Shown: positions 1-10,469 of the stretch, one piece after another
Numbering within the stretch: the stretch's first letter is position 1
Layout: each line of letters opens with the position of its first letter
Assembly (NCBI RefSeq): GCF_005239225.2
Contig: NC_133296.1
Location: forward strand, 5,146,001 to 5,210,000
From: Populus alba
Lineage: Eukaryota; Streptophyta; Magnoliopsida; Malpighiales; Salicaceae
DNA length: 64,000 bases
Direction of reading: 5' to 3'
The notes under the pieces: generated by a model
Databases searched by the model: none
What the model saw: the letters and a program-made list of their open reading frames with translations, nothing else
What the model was told of the DNA's origin: nothing
Translations under genes and position numbers: made by a program

Positions 1-560
1 ATCATTAGCACAACAATGCAAACAGTGCCTGAATTATTACCTTCTATTTGCAGAAAAAAGTAATAATAACAGAGAAGATGACACCACAACAGCCCCCAAA
101 TAAATCAAATCTTCCAAACATTTAATTATAACCAAAATTAAAATTGACACCCAAAAAGGTAAATCTTTCTAAACTCAAATTTCCATTAAGAAACAAAGAG
201 AAGAAACACGCGAAATCAACATCAATTAAAACACCCAATTAACAAAACTGTGCCAAACGACACCACAACACCCCAGAAAAAAAAATAAACCCGCCAACCC
301 TTTTCATATTTCCAACCAAAATGAAGAAAATTTCCCAAAAACAAAACAAAATAAGGCCATTTACATATAAAATAAAAAAAATGGTTCAAGAAACAAAGTA
401 CCTCAAAATGCCAAAAAGAAACGAACTTGATTGCAATTTGCACAGGGAGAGATAAAAATGAAGAGAAGAAACGAAACCCTAAGCTTAAGAGGTTGAGGCT
501 TTGATAATTGGAGACTAATTGGAGACTAATGAGGGTGTAGTTATAAAATATTCACCTTGT
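1..560 (-). other. Possible 5' leader and first intron of a gene beyond the left edge
   Basis: No coding region is visible. Read on the minus strand, the stretch from about 490 down to 402 looks like a plant leader (CT-rich, with a GGGTTTCG-type segment) and ends at a good donor, GAG|GTACTT, with exon edge at 402. A second possible exon ends at 41 with AAG|GTAATA. Together they suggest untranslated exons of a minus-strand gene whose start codon lies left of the window. This is inference from splice-like signals only. No protein supports it, and AT-rich DNA yields such signals by chance. Confidence 0.25.
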
Positions 561-1261
561 GGAGAAATGAGACAAAAGAGAAAGCAAAAGGTAGGAGCTT
601 TGAAAGGGATGGGCATAACACTGTTCCTATGCTTCAATTTTTTTTCCCTTAATCAATTAAATACTTTATAAATAATTATTATTGTATCGATTAATTGTAT
701 AATTAGTATGGGCATCAGGTATTTAAATTTATGTAATCCTTCACTTTAAAATGATTTAAAATATAGAAAAAGATAATTTAAAATTAAAAAAATAAAAATA
801 ATTAAAAACACGATGTAATGAAATGCCACGCTGTATCTTACAAGGTTGGATTTCCAAACAGGTAATGTAATGATTATAATTTTATACCCTTGCAATAATG
901 AATCAGATTCTTGTACTGTCCCAGAGGCACATACACAGCTTCCTAGGTATCGCTTTGCCATCAGATTGGCCGCGGTCTGATGCTTTTTTCCTTTTTCTTT
1001 TTTTTTTTCCAAATGGGATTTAATTGTTTTAAGTACAAGGTTAAATCTTTTGATATTAAATGGGATTTAATATTTAGTCTGTTTTATTGTAAAGTAATTA
1101 AAAAATATATAATAAGTGCTTAGTAAATATTTAAAAAAAAAAACATATTTTTAGATGTTGTGTTTAGGAGTGAGAAAAATATTGAAAATCAGATTAAACA
1201 GAGAAAACTGAAAAAAAAAATAACTTAAAAAATCGAATCATGAAAAAAACTAATTAAAATT
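561..1261. other. AT-rich intergenic DNA
   Basis: Homopolymer-rich, AT-rich sequence with stops in all frames. A short higher-GC patch at about 830-990 shows no recognisable protein or RNA. Confidence 0.5.
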
Positions 1262-1510
1262 TTGAAAAAACCAACCGGTTTGGTTCGGTTTTGGTTTTAT
1301 AAGCTTGAAACTAAAAAAGCTGAACTGAACTAAACCGAATCCAAACTAGAAAAAAAAAAAAAACCGAGTCGAATCAGAAAAAATTAAGGTAAAACAAAAA
1401 AACCAAATCAAACCGGTTTGAATCAGTTTTTGTCCTCAAAAACCAAGCCGAACCGAAACGAAACCAGTCAGTTTGAACCAATTTTGGTTTGGTTTTAGTT
1501 TTTTTTAAAA
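1262..1510. repeat. AACCGAACC / GGTTCGGTT low-complexity repeat
   Basis: Degenerate units of the AACCGAACCGGTT type occur on both strands. GGTTTGGTTCGGTTTTGG lies near 1278 and AAGCCGAACCGAAACGAAACC near 1444, so the segment is partly self-complementary. Repeats of this kind are common in plant intergenic DNA, often inside MITEs. I could not define clean termini or a target duplication. Confidence 0.55.
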
Positions 1511-2250
1511 AATAGATTTGATTACTTTTTTTAATAAAAATCAAATCAAACTGAAAATGTTAATATATCCAAACGGTGAATTCATGATTTTTTGTAAATA
1601 ATTTTATGAATTTAATTCTATATTTGTTATATTTAGGCAATTCAATTTATTTGCTCTCAATTATTAACAGACATCCATTTGCTTTGTTAAACCTTGAGAC
1701 GTCGTTTCTTGGATTATTTACATAATTGTAAATTTTTTTCTTTTTAGATTTTACAAGTTATGTTTTTATTTTTTCCAGGTTTATGAATTTTTTATGTTTT
1801 GTGGACTTTTTATTTTCTTCAAAGGTTTAAAATTTAAAAATTAGTTTTTTTAGGCTTTTGAAACATAGCAAAATGATGTGTAAGAGAAAATATGAACATA
1901 CAAGGGAAAATGGATGCATCAATTCAATTTTTTTTTATTACTTTAAGTAATTTAATGATCAAATTAATTATCAAGGTTCAGCTTTTGTATATAATGTATG
2001 TTTAAAATTGGTGTACTTTTAAATGATATTTGTTATTGATTTAAAAACAGTTTATAGCTAATACCTATTTTATTTTAAAAAATAACACATGTTTGACTTA
2101 AAAAAAAAAAATTACTTTAAAAAACAACCAGGGTACTCCCTTGGTTTTAATCAAAATGGGTAAATAATACATTATTTATTGTTGTTGTTATACTATTTTT
2201 TAATGATTTTTCTTTTGTATAAATTGTTTTATGGAATCTACTTTTTAACT
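1511..2250. other. AT-rich intergenic DNA
   Basis: No open frame, RNA gene or bounded repeat is visible. The right end (2243-2250, TTTTAACT) is the left target-site duplication of the adjacent MITE. Confidence 0.5.
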
Positions 2251-2548
2251 CATGGTTTTAAAACTCGGCTCAAGCTGGAGGATTGACTTCGGTTCAGTGG
2301 ACCCGGTGCTAGAACAAGGTTAGGTTGAAGAAAAAATAGGAAAAGGAAAAACACGATGTGACCCGGCTAACCAGACAGGTTAACCCGACGACTCGATTGC
2401 AACCCGTTAACTTTTATTACTATTTTTACTAAAACGACGTTGTTTTGATTTTTAAAAAAATATGACCTAGACAACCCGGTGACCTGGTCAAAACCCGAAA
2501 CCCGGGTCTTAGAATGAACCGGCTATCAGGCTGAGTCTAAAAACCATG
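2251..2548. mobile_element. hAT-like MITE with TIRs and 8-bp target duplication
   Basis: A 298-bp non-coding element. The left end reads CATGGTTTTAAAACTCGGC and the reverse complement of the right end reads CATGGTTTTTAGACTCAGC, an imperfect terminal inverted repeat of about 19 bp. It is flanked by the same 8 bp, TTTTAACT, at 2243-2250 and 2549-2556. An 8-bp duplication is characteristic of hAT-superfamily insertions. The interior is richer in C and G (ACCCGG and CCCGGGT motifs) than its surroundings. No transposase is encoded, so it would be non-autonomous. The superfamily call rests on duplication length alone. Confidence 0.7.
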
Positions 2549-2592
2549 TTTTAACTTGTAAGTCAAGTACTATATACTTTCATCCTAAAATT

Positions 2593-2755
2593 AGTTTATG
2601 GGGTTGTTTGGAATTGGATTTCAAAAGGTATTTTTAAAAATCTTAAATTTTTTTATTTAAAATAATTTATTTTTATTTTTAAATTATTTTAATATATTAA
2701 AAAAATATATTTTAAAAAATAACTATTATTACCCTTTCAAATACCCCTAACTATC
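2593..2755. mobile_element. AT-rich MITE copy (family M1)
   Basis: The left end GGGGTTGTTTGGAATTGG is matched by a reverse-complement right end GGGGTATTTGAAAGGG, enclosing an AT-rich centre with TTTTAATATATTAAAA motifs. The same layout recurs at least seven more times in the window. No coding capacity. Confidence 0.5.
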
Positions 2756-3419
2756 ATATATTAATCAGTCATTCACTAAATCAATAAAAAGGTACACGTT
2801 AAATTTTAGAAAATGAATCACAAAAAGGCCAAAAAAAAAAACCTTAAAATAAAGGAAGAAATTAAATTGTTTTTTGTGGGTTATGCTCGGATAATTTAAG
2901 AAAACACACTTCTCTCTCTTTCTTTTTTTCTGATATCTTTTTTACCTCTTTCTAACCCCTTTTCTAAAATTCCACGTGTCATCTTCTGGTGGTTTAGTGC
3001 ATGATTGGTCAACCTTAATCCCTCAAACTAATAAACTTGGATAGGTGGGCACAGTCTTTAATGAAACCATAAATTAAAGGATAAAATCCATAATATCCAC
3101 ACACCCACATGGCAAGATCATAAAAAAGCAAGGGTACAGTGGGAAAACAGGCTATTTATCCCATTAAAAGCACACTTGCTTATTGTAAGATATATTTTTT
3201 AAAGGCTAAAATAACAACTTTCTTAATTATTATTTAAAAAAAAAAAAAAAGAATTACATGTGCCAAATATAATGGCGTTTTAGGAAACTCTATTTTAAAA
3301 ATTTTTTTCAAAATCATTGATTTGCTTAAATGATATATATATATATATATATATATATTAATTTCTAAAATTAAAATAACTCTTGTAAAATATGCAAACA
3401 CATCATGTAAATTTAAAAT
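2756..3419. other. Intergenic DNA with (TA)n microsatellite
   Basis: AT-rich and non-coding. A perfect (AT)n run occupies 3333-3359. A CT-rich stretch at about 2908-2930 and a somewhat higher-GC patch at 2970-3130 carry no recognisable feature. Confidence 0.5.
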
Positions 3420-3435
3420 TTATTAATCATGTAAT

Positions 3436-3619
3436 CTTGAGGGGTATAGCTCAATTAGTCAGGTCCAGAATTTATTTTTCAAATATCATTAGTTCGAGTC
3501 CTACAAACCTCGAGGCCACCGGGAACTTACATGATTATTAACTTCAAGGCTCGTGGAATTAGTCGAAGTACGAATAATATAACCCGGACACCCACATTAA
3601 TCTAAAAAAATAAAAAAAG
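3436..3619 (+). mobile_element. tRNA-derived SINE with target-site duplication
   Basis: The 5' part looks like a tRNA gene with an internal pol III promoter: box A TAGCTCAATTAG near 3447 and box B AGTTCGAGTCC at 3491-3501. The unit ends in an A-rich tail. It is flanked by TTATTAATCATGTAAT (3420-3435) and TTATTAATCATATAAT (3620-3635), a 15-of-16 match typical of LINE-mediated insertion. Its 3' end (AACCCGGACACCCAC) is shared with the elements at 4092 and 12581, so the three are related families with a common tail. Plant SINEs encode no protein. Confidence 0.8.
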
Positions 3620-3635
3620 TTATTAATCATATAAT

Positions 3636-4091
3636 ATAAATAAAATATGTTTAGTATATTACAATCTTTATTAGTCATTTTATATCTTAAAAGCACAACA
3701 ATAAAATTTAACTAATCATTATTTAATGGCTTTAAAATAAACATTTACAAGCATAACACAAAATAGAATCTCATAGCGTATATTAAGTAACTAGTAATGT
3801 CATATAATTATTTATTGAAATTCATTTAAAAAATAGATATAAGAAAGAGAAAAAATAATAATGTATTATAACCTATAAAAATAATTAGAATATTTCCATC
3901 TGAAATTTTTATTTTCTCTTTATATTTATCTATTTTTTTAAAAGTAAGCTTTGAAAAGTATATAATAGAATATCACCGGATATTCCTTAGTACCCTGAAA
4001 AAAAATAACACAACCAATACAAAATATTGTTTTTGCGTCATAACATAGCAGTGAACAACACGACACAGTGCAATAGCAACAACAGAACAAC
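3636..4091. other. AT-rich intergenic DNA
   Basis: Spacer between two SINEs. No gene or bounded repeat seen. Confidence 0.5.
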
Positions 4092-4287
4092 ACTTGAGGT
4101 CTTGGCCTAGCGGTTGAAGTGACTTGTTTCCTTCATTTGCATCCTGGGTTCAAACCTCACCGTGCACGCCTGTCACCCCCGCGGTGCTTTACATGCTCAC
4201 TGGGTTTGCAGGATATTCAGTGAGCCGTGAGATTAGTCGTGGTGCGCGTAAGCTAGCCTGGACACCCACGTAAATAAAAAAAAATAA
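4092..4287 (+). mobile_element. tRNA-derived SINE, same family as 12581
   Basis: Box A TGGCCTAGCGGTT lies near 4103 and box B GGGTTCAAACC at about 4146-4156. The body contains CTGTCACCCCCGCGGTGC and ends AGCCTGGACACCCACG followed by an A-rich tail. The body closely resembles the minus-strand SINE at 12581-12783. No convincing target duplication was found, so the insertion may be old or its flanks rearranged. Confidence 0.75.
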
Positions 4288-4359
4288 GTCAATAGTTATG
4301 GAATAATAAGAATTTGTTCATTGATAAACAAAAAATATATAAGCACAACACATCATCAA

Positions 4360-4890
4360 TATATAGATGCAATGTGTTGCACCTCAGTGGATGTCGCGGC
4401 AGGTGTCTAGGAAAATATCGTGGAGGAGAAGCTCCCGTGGGTCTTGTCAGGGTGTGTGGCTGAAAATCGAGTTCGATTATGGAGTTTTTTATGTGGCCTG
4501 GCTCGTTTGGTTTGTGTGGGGAAGATGGTTACTGTTACAGACTGGGGAGGGAGAGGGTTAGGCTGCCATAGGAGGAGGCTGGTCTAGAAAAATCTCAGTG
4601 CTGATTGTGCTGGTGTTCGTCCTCTGAATTACCGGTGGTGCATGTTTCCGGGATGGGGGGTTTTTGGTATTGGCAGTGTCTCTTGCTGCAGGTTTTTTGA
4701 GAGGCTGCAATGGTGAATAAGAGCTCCCTGTGTTGATGAACGCTCTCCCCTGTGGTATCAGAGGTTGGTCTCCTGTGATGGTTGAAGGTCTTGGGTTTTT
4801 GTTTTGACGGCGAGGATAGAGGCGTGGGGTGGAAGGAAAATTTTGCAGTGTTGGTGGAGAAAAATGGGGGAGGAAGAAAATTAAAATTAA
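4360..4890. other. G-rich unexplained segment
   Basis: The composition jumps from AT-rich to strongly G-rich on the plus strand. GGGG runs and GGAGGAGG-type motifs are frequent between 4380 and 4870. Short open frames on both strands are low in complexity and match no family I recognise. The change of composition right after a SINE suggests a transposon fragment or an old gene fragment. I cannot name it. Confidence 0.4.
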
Positions 4891-5718
4891 AATTAATCAG
4901 CAATTAAATTAAATGATCTTCAATGCTATATATATATAAAACCCTAGTTTTAGTAATTATAAATTGATAATCTTTAATGCTGTCAAGAACTAAAATAAAA
5001 AAATAATATCAGCAGCTATATTCAAAGAAACAATACAAAAACCCAACCGGATTAAGCTATGACATTATTTAATAATAAAGTTTAACTAAAAAATATTAGT
5101 ATCCCTAGCATTACTCATTTTCCAATATATAAATTCAATTAAAATAAGGGTTTTCTGGTAATTATTGATAAGGTTTTCAATAGTGATAAATAGATCTATT
5201 TTTTTCTTCATTTTAACACATAAAAAAGTCATGGAAGATGTTATAATTATAAATCTCACTCCATATTTATTATAAAATCTTATTAATGTACTACATTATC
5301 CCTTAGAGTGGCGTTATTCCTCACTTCATGACATGTTATCCCCACTTATAAAATTTCTATAAAGATAAAAATAACCTTATTTAATGCGTTTCTTGTATTT
5401 AATTAAAATCTTCAAAGCAACAAAAACCTTGAAATGACTCTTTTTATCATTATTTAAAAAAACATGGATTATGCCTAAATATTAAGAGTTGATTATGCAT
5501 AAATATTATTTATTATATTTTTCAAGATTTCAAGTCACATAAAATATTTTTTCTCATAAAATTAAAATTGCTTGTAGATGTTGCAAAGGTGAATGGTTTT
5601 GGTTTTTCGAATTACAGTCAATACAGGCCAGTTGCTAACTTGCTATCTTTTTCTAATTTATCATTAGCATTTCTATTAAACATAGATATAAGAGCCAAGT
5701 GCCACGTACAATATTTTA
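4891..5718. other. AT-rich intergenic DNA
   Basis: Stops in all frames and no bounded repeat. Nothing beyond AT-rich spacer is visible. Confidence 0.5.
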
Positions 5719-6034
5719 AGGTTTTTTAAGGAAATTAAAATCCTTAAAATATATATTAGTTTTAGAGATTCAGGGTTAATTATACCTAAAATAAAAATAA
5801 AAACCACTTTTATTGTATCCTTTAAAAAAAAAAGTTATCTTAGTTATATATTTTCTTCTAAATATATTTTATACATGTCATTTATTGTCTAAATTATTTT
5901 CTAAGCATATTTATAAGTCATTTATTTTTTGTCGATATTTTTTGAGTTATCATCATGCACTGATTTAGAAGTCTCACTCTTCAATATAGAGTCACCACCT
6001 AGTTTTCTAAGGTTTTTCAAGGAAACTAAGAATC

Positions 6035-6073
<39 letters not shown>

Positions 6074-6433
6074 TATATATATTAGTTTTAGATATTTAAG
6101 TAAGGGGCTAGTTATATCTAAAAAAATAAAAATCACCTTTATTACATCCTTTAAAAAAAAGAGTTATCTTAGCTATGTGTTTTTTTTCTAAATATATTTT
6201 ATTCATGTTATTTATTATCTAAATTTTGTTCTGAGCTTATTTGTGATTTATTTATTTTTGGTGGATATTTATTGAGTTATCATCATGCCTTGATTTAGGA
6301 GTCTCACTCCTCAATAAGTATTTTCTTCTAAATTTATTTTATACATGTCATTTAGTGTCTAAATTATTTTCTAAGGTTATTTGTGAGTTATTTATTTTTG
6401 GTGGATGTTCATTAAATTATCAACAAGCCAGGT
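5719..6433. repeat. Direct repeat of about 290-310 bp, two copies plus a partial third
   Basis: Copy 1 starts at 5719 (AGGTTTTTTAAGGAAA), copy 2 at 6010 (AGGTTTTTCAAGGAAACTAA), and a partial third runs about 6320-6433. The shared core includes GAGTTATCATCATGC and AGTCTCACTC(C/T)TCAATA. An (AT)n microsatellite of about 40 bp expands copy 2 near 6040-6080. The core resembles sequence I associate with decayed Ty3/gypsy TAT-type elements. That fits the protease remnant at 7250-7870, but the link is inference. Confidence 0.6.
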
Positions 6434-7249
6434 GTTTAAATGGTTCAAAAAACTTAGGATCATTTTCAAAGGATCTTGTAATGATTTAAATATATTGTCC
6501 ATCATGTATCATGAACTCTTATTTTCAATATGTGCCCATTGATGCTCAGCTTTCATTGACATATTTTTATTATGGTTATTCCACAACTTTTGTTTGCATT
6601 TTTTTCTTTCACTTTGATGTGCCCCCTATCAATTTGCTTTGTGATACCAAGGTGGGCTTTTCAAGACATGTCACATGTGAAATGGTATTGCTTTGAAATT
6701 TTACTCAGAGCTTCGTTAATCTTTTATAACTTTCATTTCCCCTAGTATAAAGGTGGTTTTAGTCAAGGTTTTATTGCAAACAATTTTTTAGGTCTAGCAA
6801 GAGATATATGTATTTTGCAATGAGAATCAAATAAGGCATTTTCTCATTTCAAACATGAACCACTCGGATTAGTAAGTATTGACTTTATCTAGTGCAGTTT
6901 ATTCAAATTAGCAAAGAACTTTTTTTTTCATGAGTTCATGATTTTTTAATCTACTATGCATTGTTATTCATAATGTCAAAGAAAATATATGATGTACAAC
7001 TTAAGGACGAGTTTGGAAAAACTTTAGGGTTTCTCGCTTTCTTTTGTTTTTGTTATGGCTACTAAGACATAGATTGCTTCTTTTTCTTTCTTTTTTTTAT
7101 TCAAATGACATGTTTAGATCATGATTGCCAACCTAAACTTTATATATATATTTGTCATCTCATTCATGAAATATTGGAATCAGATGCCAAATGCTATATT
7201 TAAACAAGCATAGATTTATTTTTTAAAATCAATATGTAATTTAATTTTT
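6434..7249. other. Decayed repeat or intergenic DNA
   Basis: It lies between the direct repeats and the gypsy remnant and may be the 3' continuation of that minus-strand element. I could not recognise reverse transcriptase or RNase H motifs, and all frames are interrupted. Confidence 0.4.
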
Positions 7250-7870
7250 ATTAATGAAGGGCGACATGTGCATTTAACTTGAAGTTTTTCTCATTAATCT
7301 AAGCAAGTCTTTTTGCAAGGTTATCCTAGTAAAGCTCATTAGCTTATCAACCTTATTAATAAGAGATCATGCCATGTTCATTGGAAGCTCAATAAAATCC
7401 AAAACCATTATAGATCAATACCTTGACTATGATATAATCTTTGCATTTAACCATGACATACATATTCCTTCTAAAACTTAACTTATTTTAAAGAAATATA
7501 GGTAGTTAGTGGTCTAGATTCTTCCTACTATAAGCTTAATGAAATCAATCATTATGACATATTTAGGAACATATGTTTCATTTTAAACTTTCTGAAGCGT
7601 TTTTTAATATTGTTATGAACTCAAAATGAAAGAGAATAGGAATATCTAAGTTAGGGTTTTCTTTAGCTAGTCAACCATGTTATAGTCATCATGTTTCATC
7701 AATTTGATAAATTCAGTGGCTTTCTCGTCGTTGATTGTCTTATTGACTTGACCATCATTGGCAAACTTTTCCACTGCTTTTCCTTTTTCTTTTTTATGCT
7801 TTTCTAGGTCGTTTAGCATAAAATATATTTTTCTTATTGTAAAACCCTTAATCTCAATATACATCATAGG
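7250..7870 (-). pseudogene. Decayed Ty3/gypsy (TAT/Ogre-like) gag-protease remnant
   Basis: Minus-strand translation contains, in order, TEFIKLMKHDDYNMVD (about 7675-7725), then after stops NETYVPKYVIM, then in another frame VKCKDYIIVKVLI followed by YNGFGF (about 7400-7450). In TAT/Ogre-type gypsy polyproteins this order is the conserved block upstream of the aspartic protease, with the active site D-N/T-G-S. Here the active-site position reads YNGF, so the catalytic Asp and Ser are lost. Several stops and at least one frameshift show it is dead. The family assignment comes from pattern recognition. Confidence 0.6.
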
Positions 7871-7909
7871 GTTTGACTTCTTTTTCTAAGAGATATATCC
7901 ATAATTGTA

Positions 7910-8290
7910 AGGTGTTATGAATATTGAAAAGAAAATAATATCTTTAATTTTGGCATTGATGAATATTATATTGAAAAGGCTTAATATCCTCGACTTTGGT
8001 GTAAGTGAATATTAAACTAAAACTAATACTCCTAATTCTAGTATTGATGGGTATTGCAAAAAAAAAAAAAAAAAAAAGATCTAATATTCATGACTCTTGG
8101 TATAATTGAATACAAAAAAATAATACTCCAAATTTTGGCATTGAAGAGTATTGCACCAAAAAGATCTAATATTCATAACTCTGACATTAATAAATATTAG
8201 ACTAAAAATAATATTTCTAATTCTCGTATTGATAAGTATTACTTAAAATATTATTCCTGACTCTAGTGTTCATGGATATTTTAAATTGGG
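7910..8290. repeat. Degenerate tandem subrepeats of about 47 bp
   Basis: Repeated phrases such as GAATATTAAACTAAAA..ATAATA and TTCTGGTATTGATGAGTATT recur about eight times, with an A17 run near 8050. The array is immediately upstream (minus-strand sense) of the gypsy protease relic. Such arrays occur in the untranslated regions of TAT/Ogre elements, so it is probably part of the same dead element. Confidence 0.55.
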
Positions 8291-10276
8291 AATCTTTAAT
8301 TGTTGAAATCTCAAGATTATGTTATTCTTCTTAATATTTAAAGTAATGGCTTGATGTGAATTCAATTACCCTAAACCTTAAAAATGAATAACAATCCATT
8401 AAAATAATGGCTCGAATATTAAAATGAGCATTGGACTCATATAGATGGTAAAAAATATGTTTTGCATATCAAAATCAATTGTAGAAAACCACATCGAAAC
8501 CACACCACAAACTCAATACCTCAGTTTTTCACAATACATCTCAACAATATGCAATCATACTTAAATCACAATCATTTCATCATAATATGCATAACATTTT
8601 CAATAACTACTTAGATCTAATCATCTCATAATATTTTTCAAATCAAACACTAACATAAAAAAATATAAAGTATGAGGTTTGAAATTGACCTTTCGAGGTG
8701 GTTAAAGTGATCTAAGAGCCACTATAACATTACTAGAAACATTTTGGAACGATGACACTATGACAATATATAAGGTTCACATACCACCACCATTTCCAGC
8801 ATGAAAAGGCCACGCACCATCATTGTTGGTAGTTGGCACTTAGATATTATTGTCATCATTTGTGCTATTATTATTGGCAATTTTTTATTGGAGGAGGGCT
8901 TTTGTGATAGCGATGCACGATTAAAGAGGCTAATGACGGTTACAATGATAATTTATGGTAGTTATGGGTATGATTTTCTTTTCTTATAACACTGAGGAAG
9001 GAAAACAGAAGGCTATTTTTTGGTGATTGAAGGTTGTGGGATATTTGCCATTTTTTATGGATGGAGATTATGCGTGTTGTGGTGATTGGAAACTAATTGA
9101 TGGTGAGGAGAGGTTGGTGGTGGTTTATGGTTATTAAGGATTGTGGAGAAGAGGCTATGAAGAGCTTTTGCTAGTGAGAAAACTATTGTGACCATTGTTG
9201 ATGTTCCTGATTTTAGTGGAAAAGAAGAAAAGTTGTTGGGAAGGTGAAGATTCAATCTACTCGCTTAAGAAAGATGGAGTTAGCTAGTTAAGTTGTTTGA
9301 CAATATAGGTGGCAATAATTGTTTTTGGATTTTTGAGTGAATGAGAGAGATGGTTTTCTATGATTTTTTTTTTAGGGTCCACCTATTCTTTCTTTTTTTT
9401 CTAGCACAATCATGACTATGGTTTTTTAGGTCTTTTTAAATAAAAAAAAAATAGAGAGAGAATAAGATAGAGGCTATTTTTTTTTTTGTTATCAAATAAT
9501 AGTCCCTCCTTTTTTTTTAAACTCACTCTTTTTAGCAATGATAACTAGGGTTTGTCAACATGTCCCTTTTTAGAAGAGATAAGGTCTTATTTATAACCCC
9601 ATAGCTAGTTATATTCCTATTTTAGTCCCATATTCTAGGAATATTCCAATTGTGTATTTTTTTTATCATTAATTTCTCTTATCTTGTATTTTAGTCTATT
9701 TATCTATTTTACTCTCTATTTTTATTTCATTTAAAAAAACAATAACATCAACTTGATTAGGAAATTAATCGAGAATTATGAAATGGACTTGTTAATAATT
9801 GAAATGCATTGAATTTTAATTTTTAAAATTTTTATTTTTCTAAGAAACACGAAAATTTTGAAAATAGTGCAAGTTCGCTGAAAACATATTTTTGAAATCT
9901 TTTATTTTTTTAGGAAAATGTTAACAAGAGAAAATAGTCAGCAATTGCAAGATAGATGCACGAATAGCTTGAAAACGTGTTAACTAGGGTTTAGTAAGCT
10001 TTAGTAATTTGTTGCAAAATCATATTTATCGGGGTTGCTTGATTCTACTGGTCATTTTATTTTGGATGGACTCGAGCTTTTGATCATCTAAAGAGAGCTA
10101 GTTGTTCCCTCTATAAATTTATTTTGTCCTTTTAATTTCTCTGGAAAAATCTTTGACTGCTCTTATTCGACTCGTTTGATGATGATTTCTTATATTAGCA
10201 CCTTTAATCTTATTGTTCTACCATTCTATCTTGAGATGCTAATTGTTGTTTTCTATCATTTTTGTCTGTAATTCTT
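8291..10276. other. Intergenic DNA without recognisable genes
   Basis: AT-rich, with poly-A/T tracts. The stretch at about 9040-9250 is G-rich on the plus strand (GGTGGTGGTTTATGG and similar) but yields only low-complexity short frames. No protein family, RNA or bounded repeat was identified. Confidence 0.45.
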
Positions 10277-10469
10277 GCCACAAAGGTGTTACAGCTAGCT
10301 ACTGAAGGTTGCCATTTTCTGCTCGATTCACCATCACACGCCACAGAGGTGTTACAGCTAGCTATTGAGGGTTGCTGGTTTCTGCTCTTGATTTACCATC
10401 ACAGGCCACAGAGGTGTTGCAGCTAGTCACTAAGGGTTGCTGGTTTCTGCTCTTGATTCACCATCACAG
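10277..10469. repeat. Minisatellite, three units of 63-65 bp
   Basis: Units start at 10277, 10340 and 10405, each beginning GCCACA(A/G)AGGTGTT and ending with (C/T)ACCATCACA. Units 2 and 3 are both 65 bp and nearly identical, while unit 1 is 63 bp and more diverged. Non-coding. Confidence 0.85.

Noticed and set aside
3436..3510. tRNA gene call
   Set aside because: Boxes A and B are present, but the sequence cannot fold into a full cloverleaf with an acceptor stem and continues into a SINE body with tail and target duplication.
4595..4903. 102-codon minus-strand open frame
   Set aside because: Low-complexity His/Pro/Thr product of the G-rich block. No domain or splice support.
5719..6433. 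CRISPR-like or LTR pair interpretation of the direct repeats
   Set aside because: The copies are contiguous, AT-rich and diverged, with no spacers, TG..CA ends or primer site. The genome is eukaryotic.
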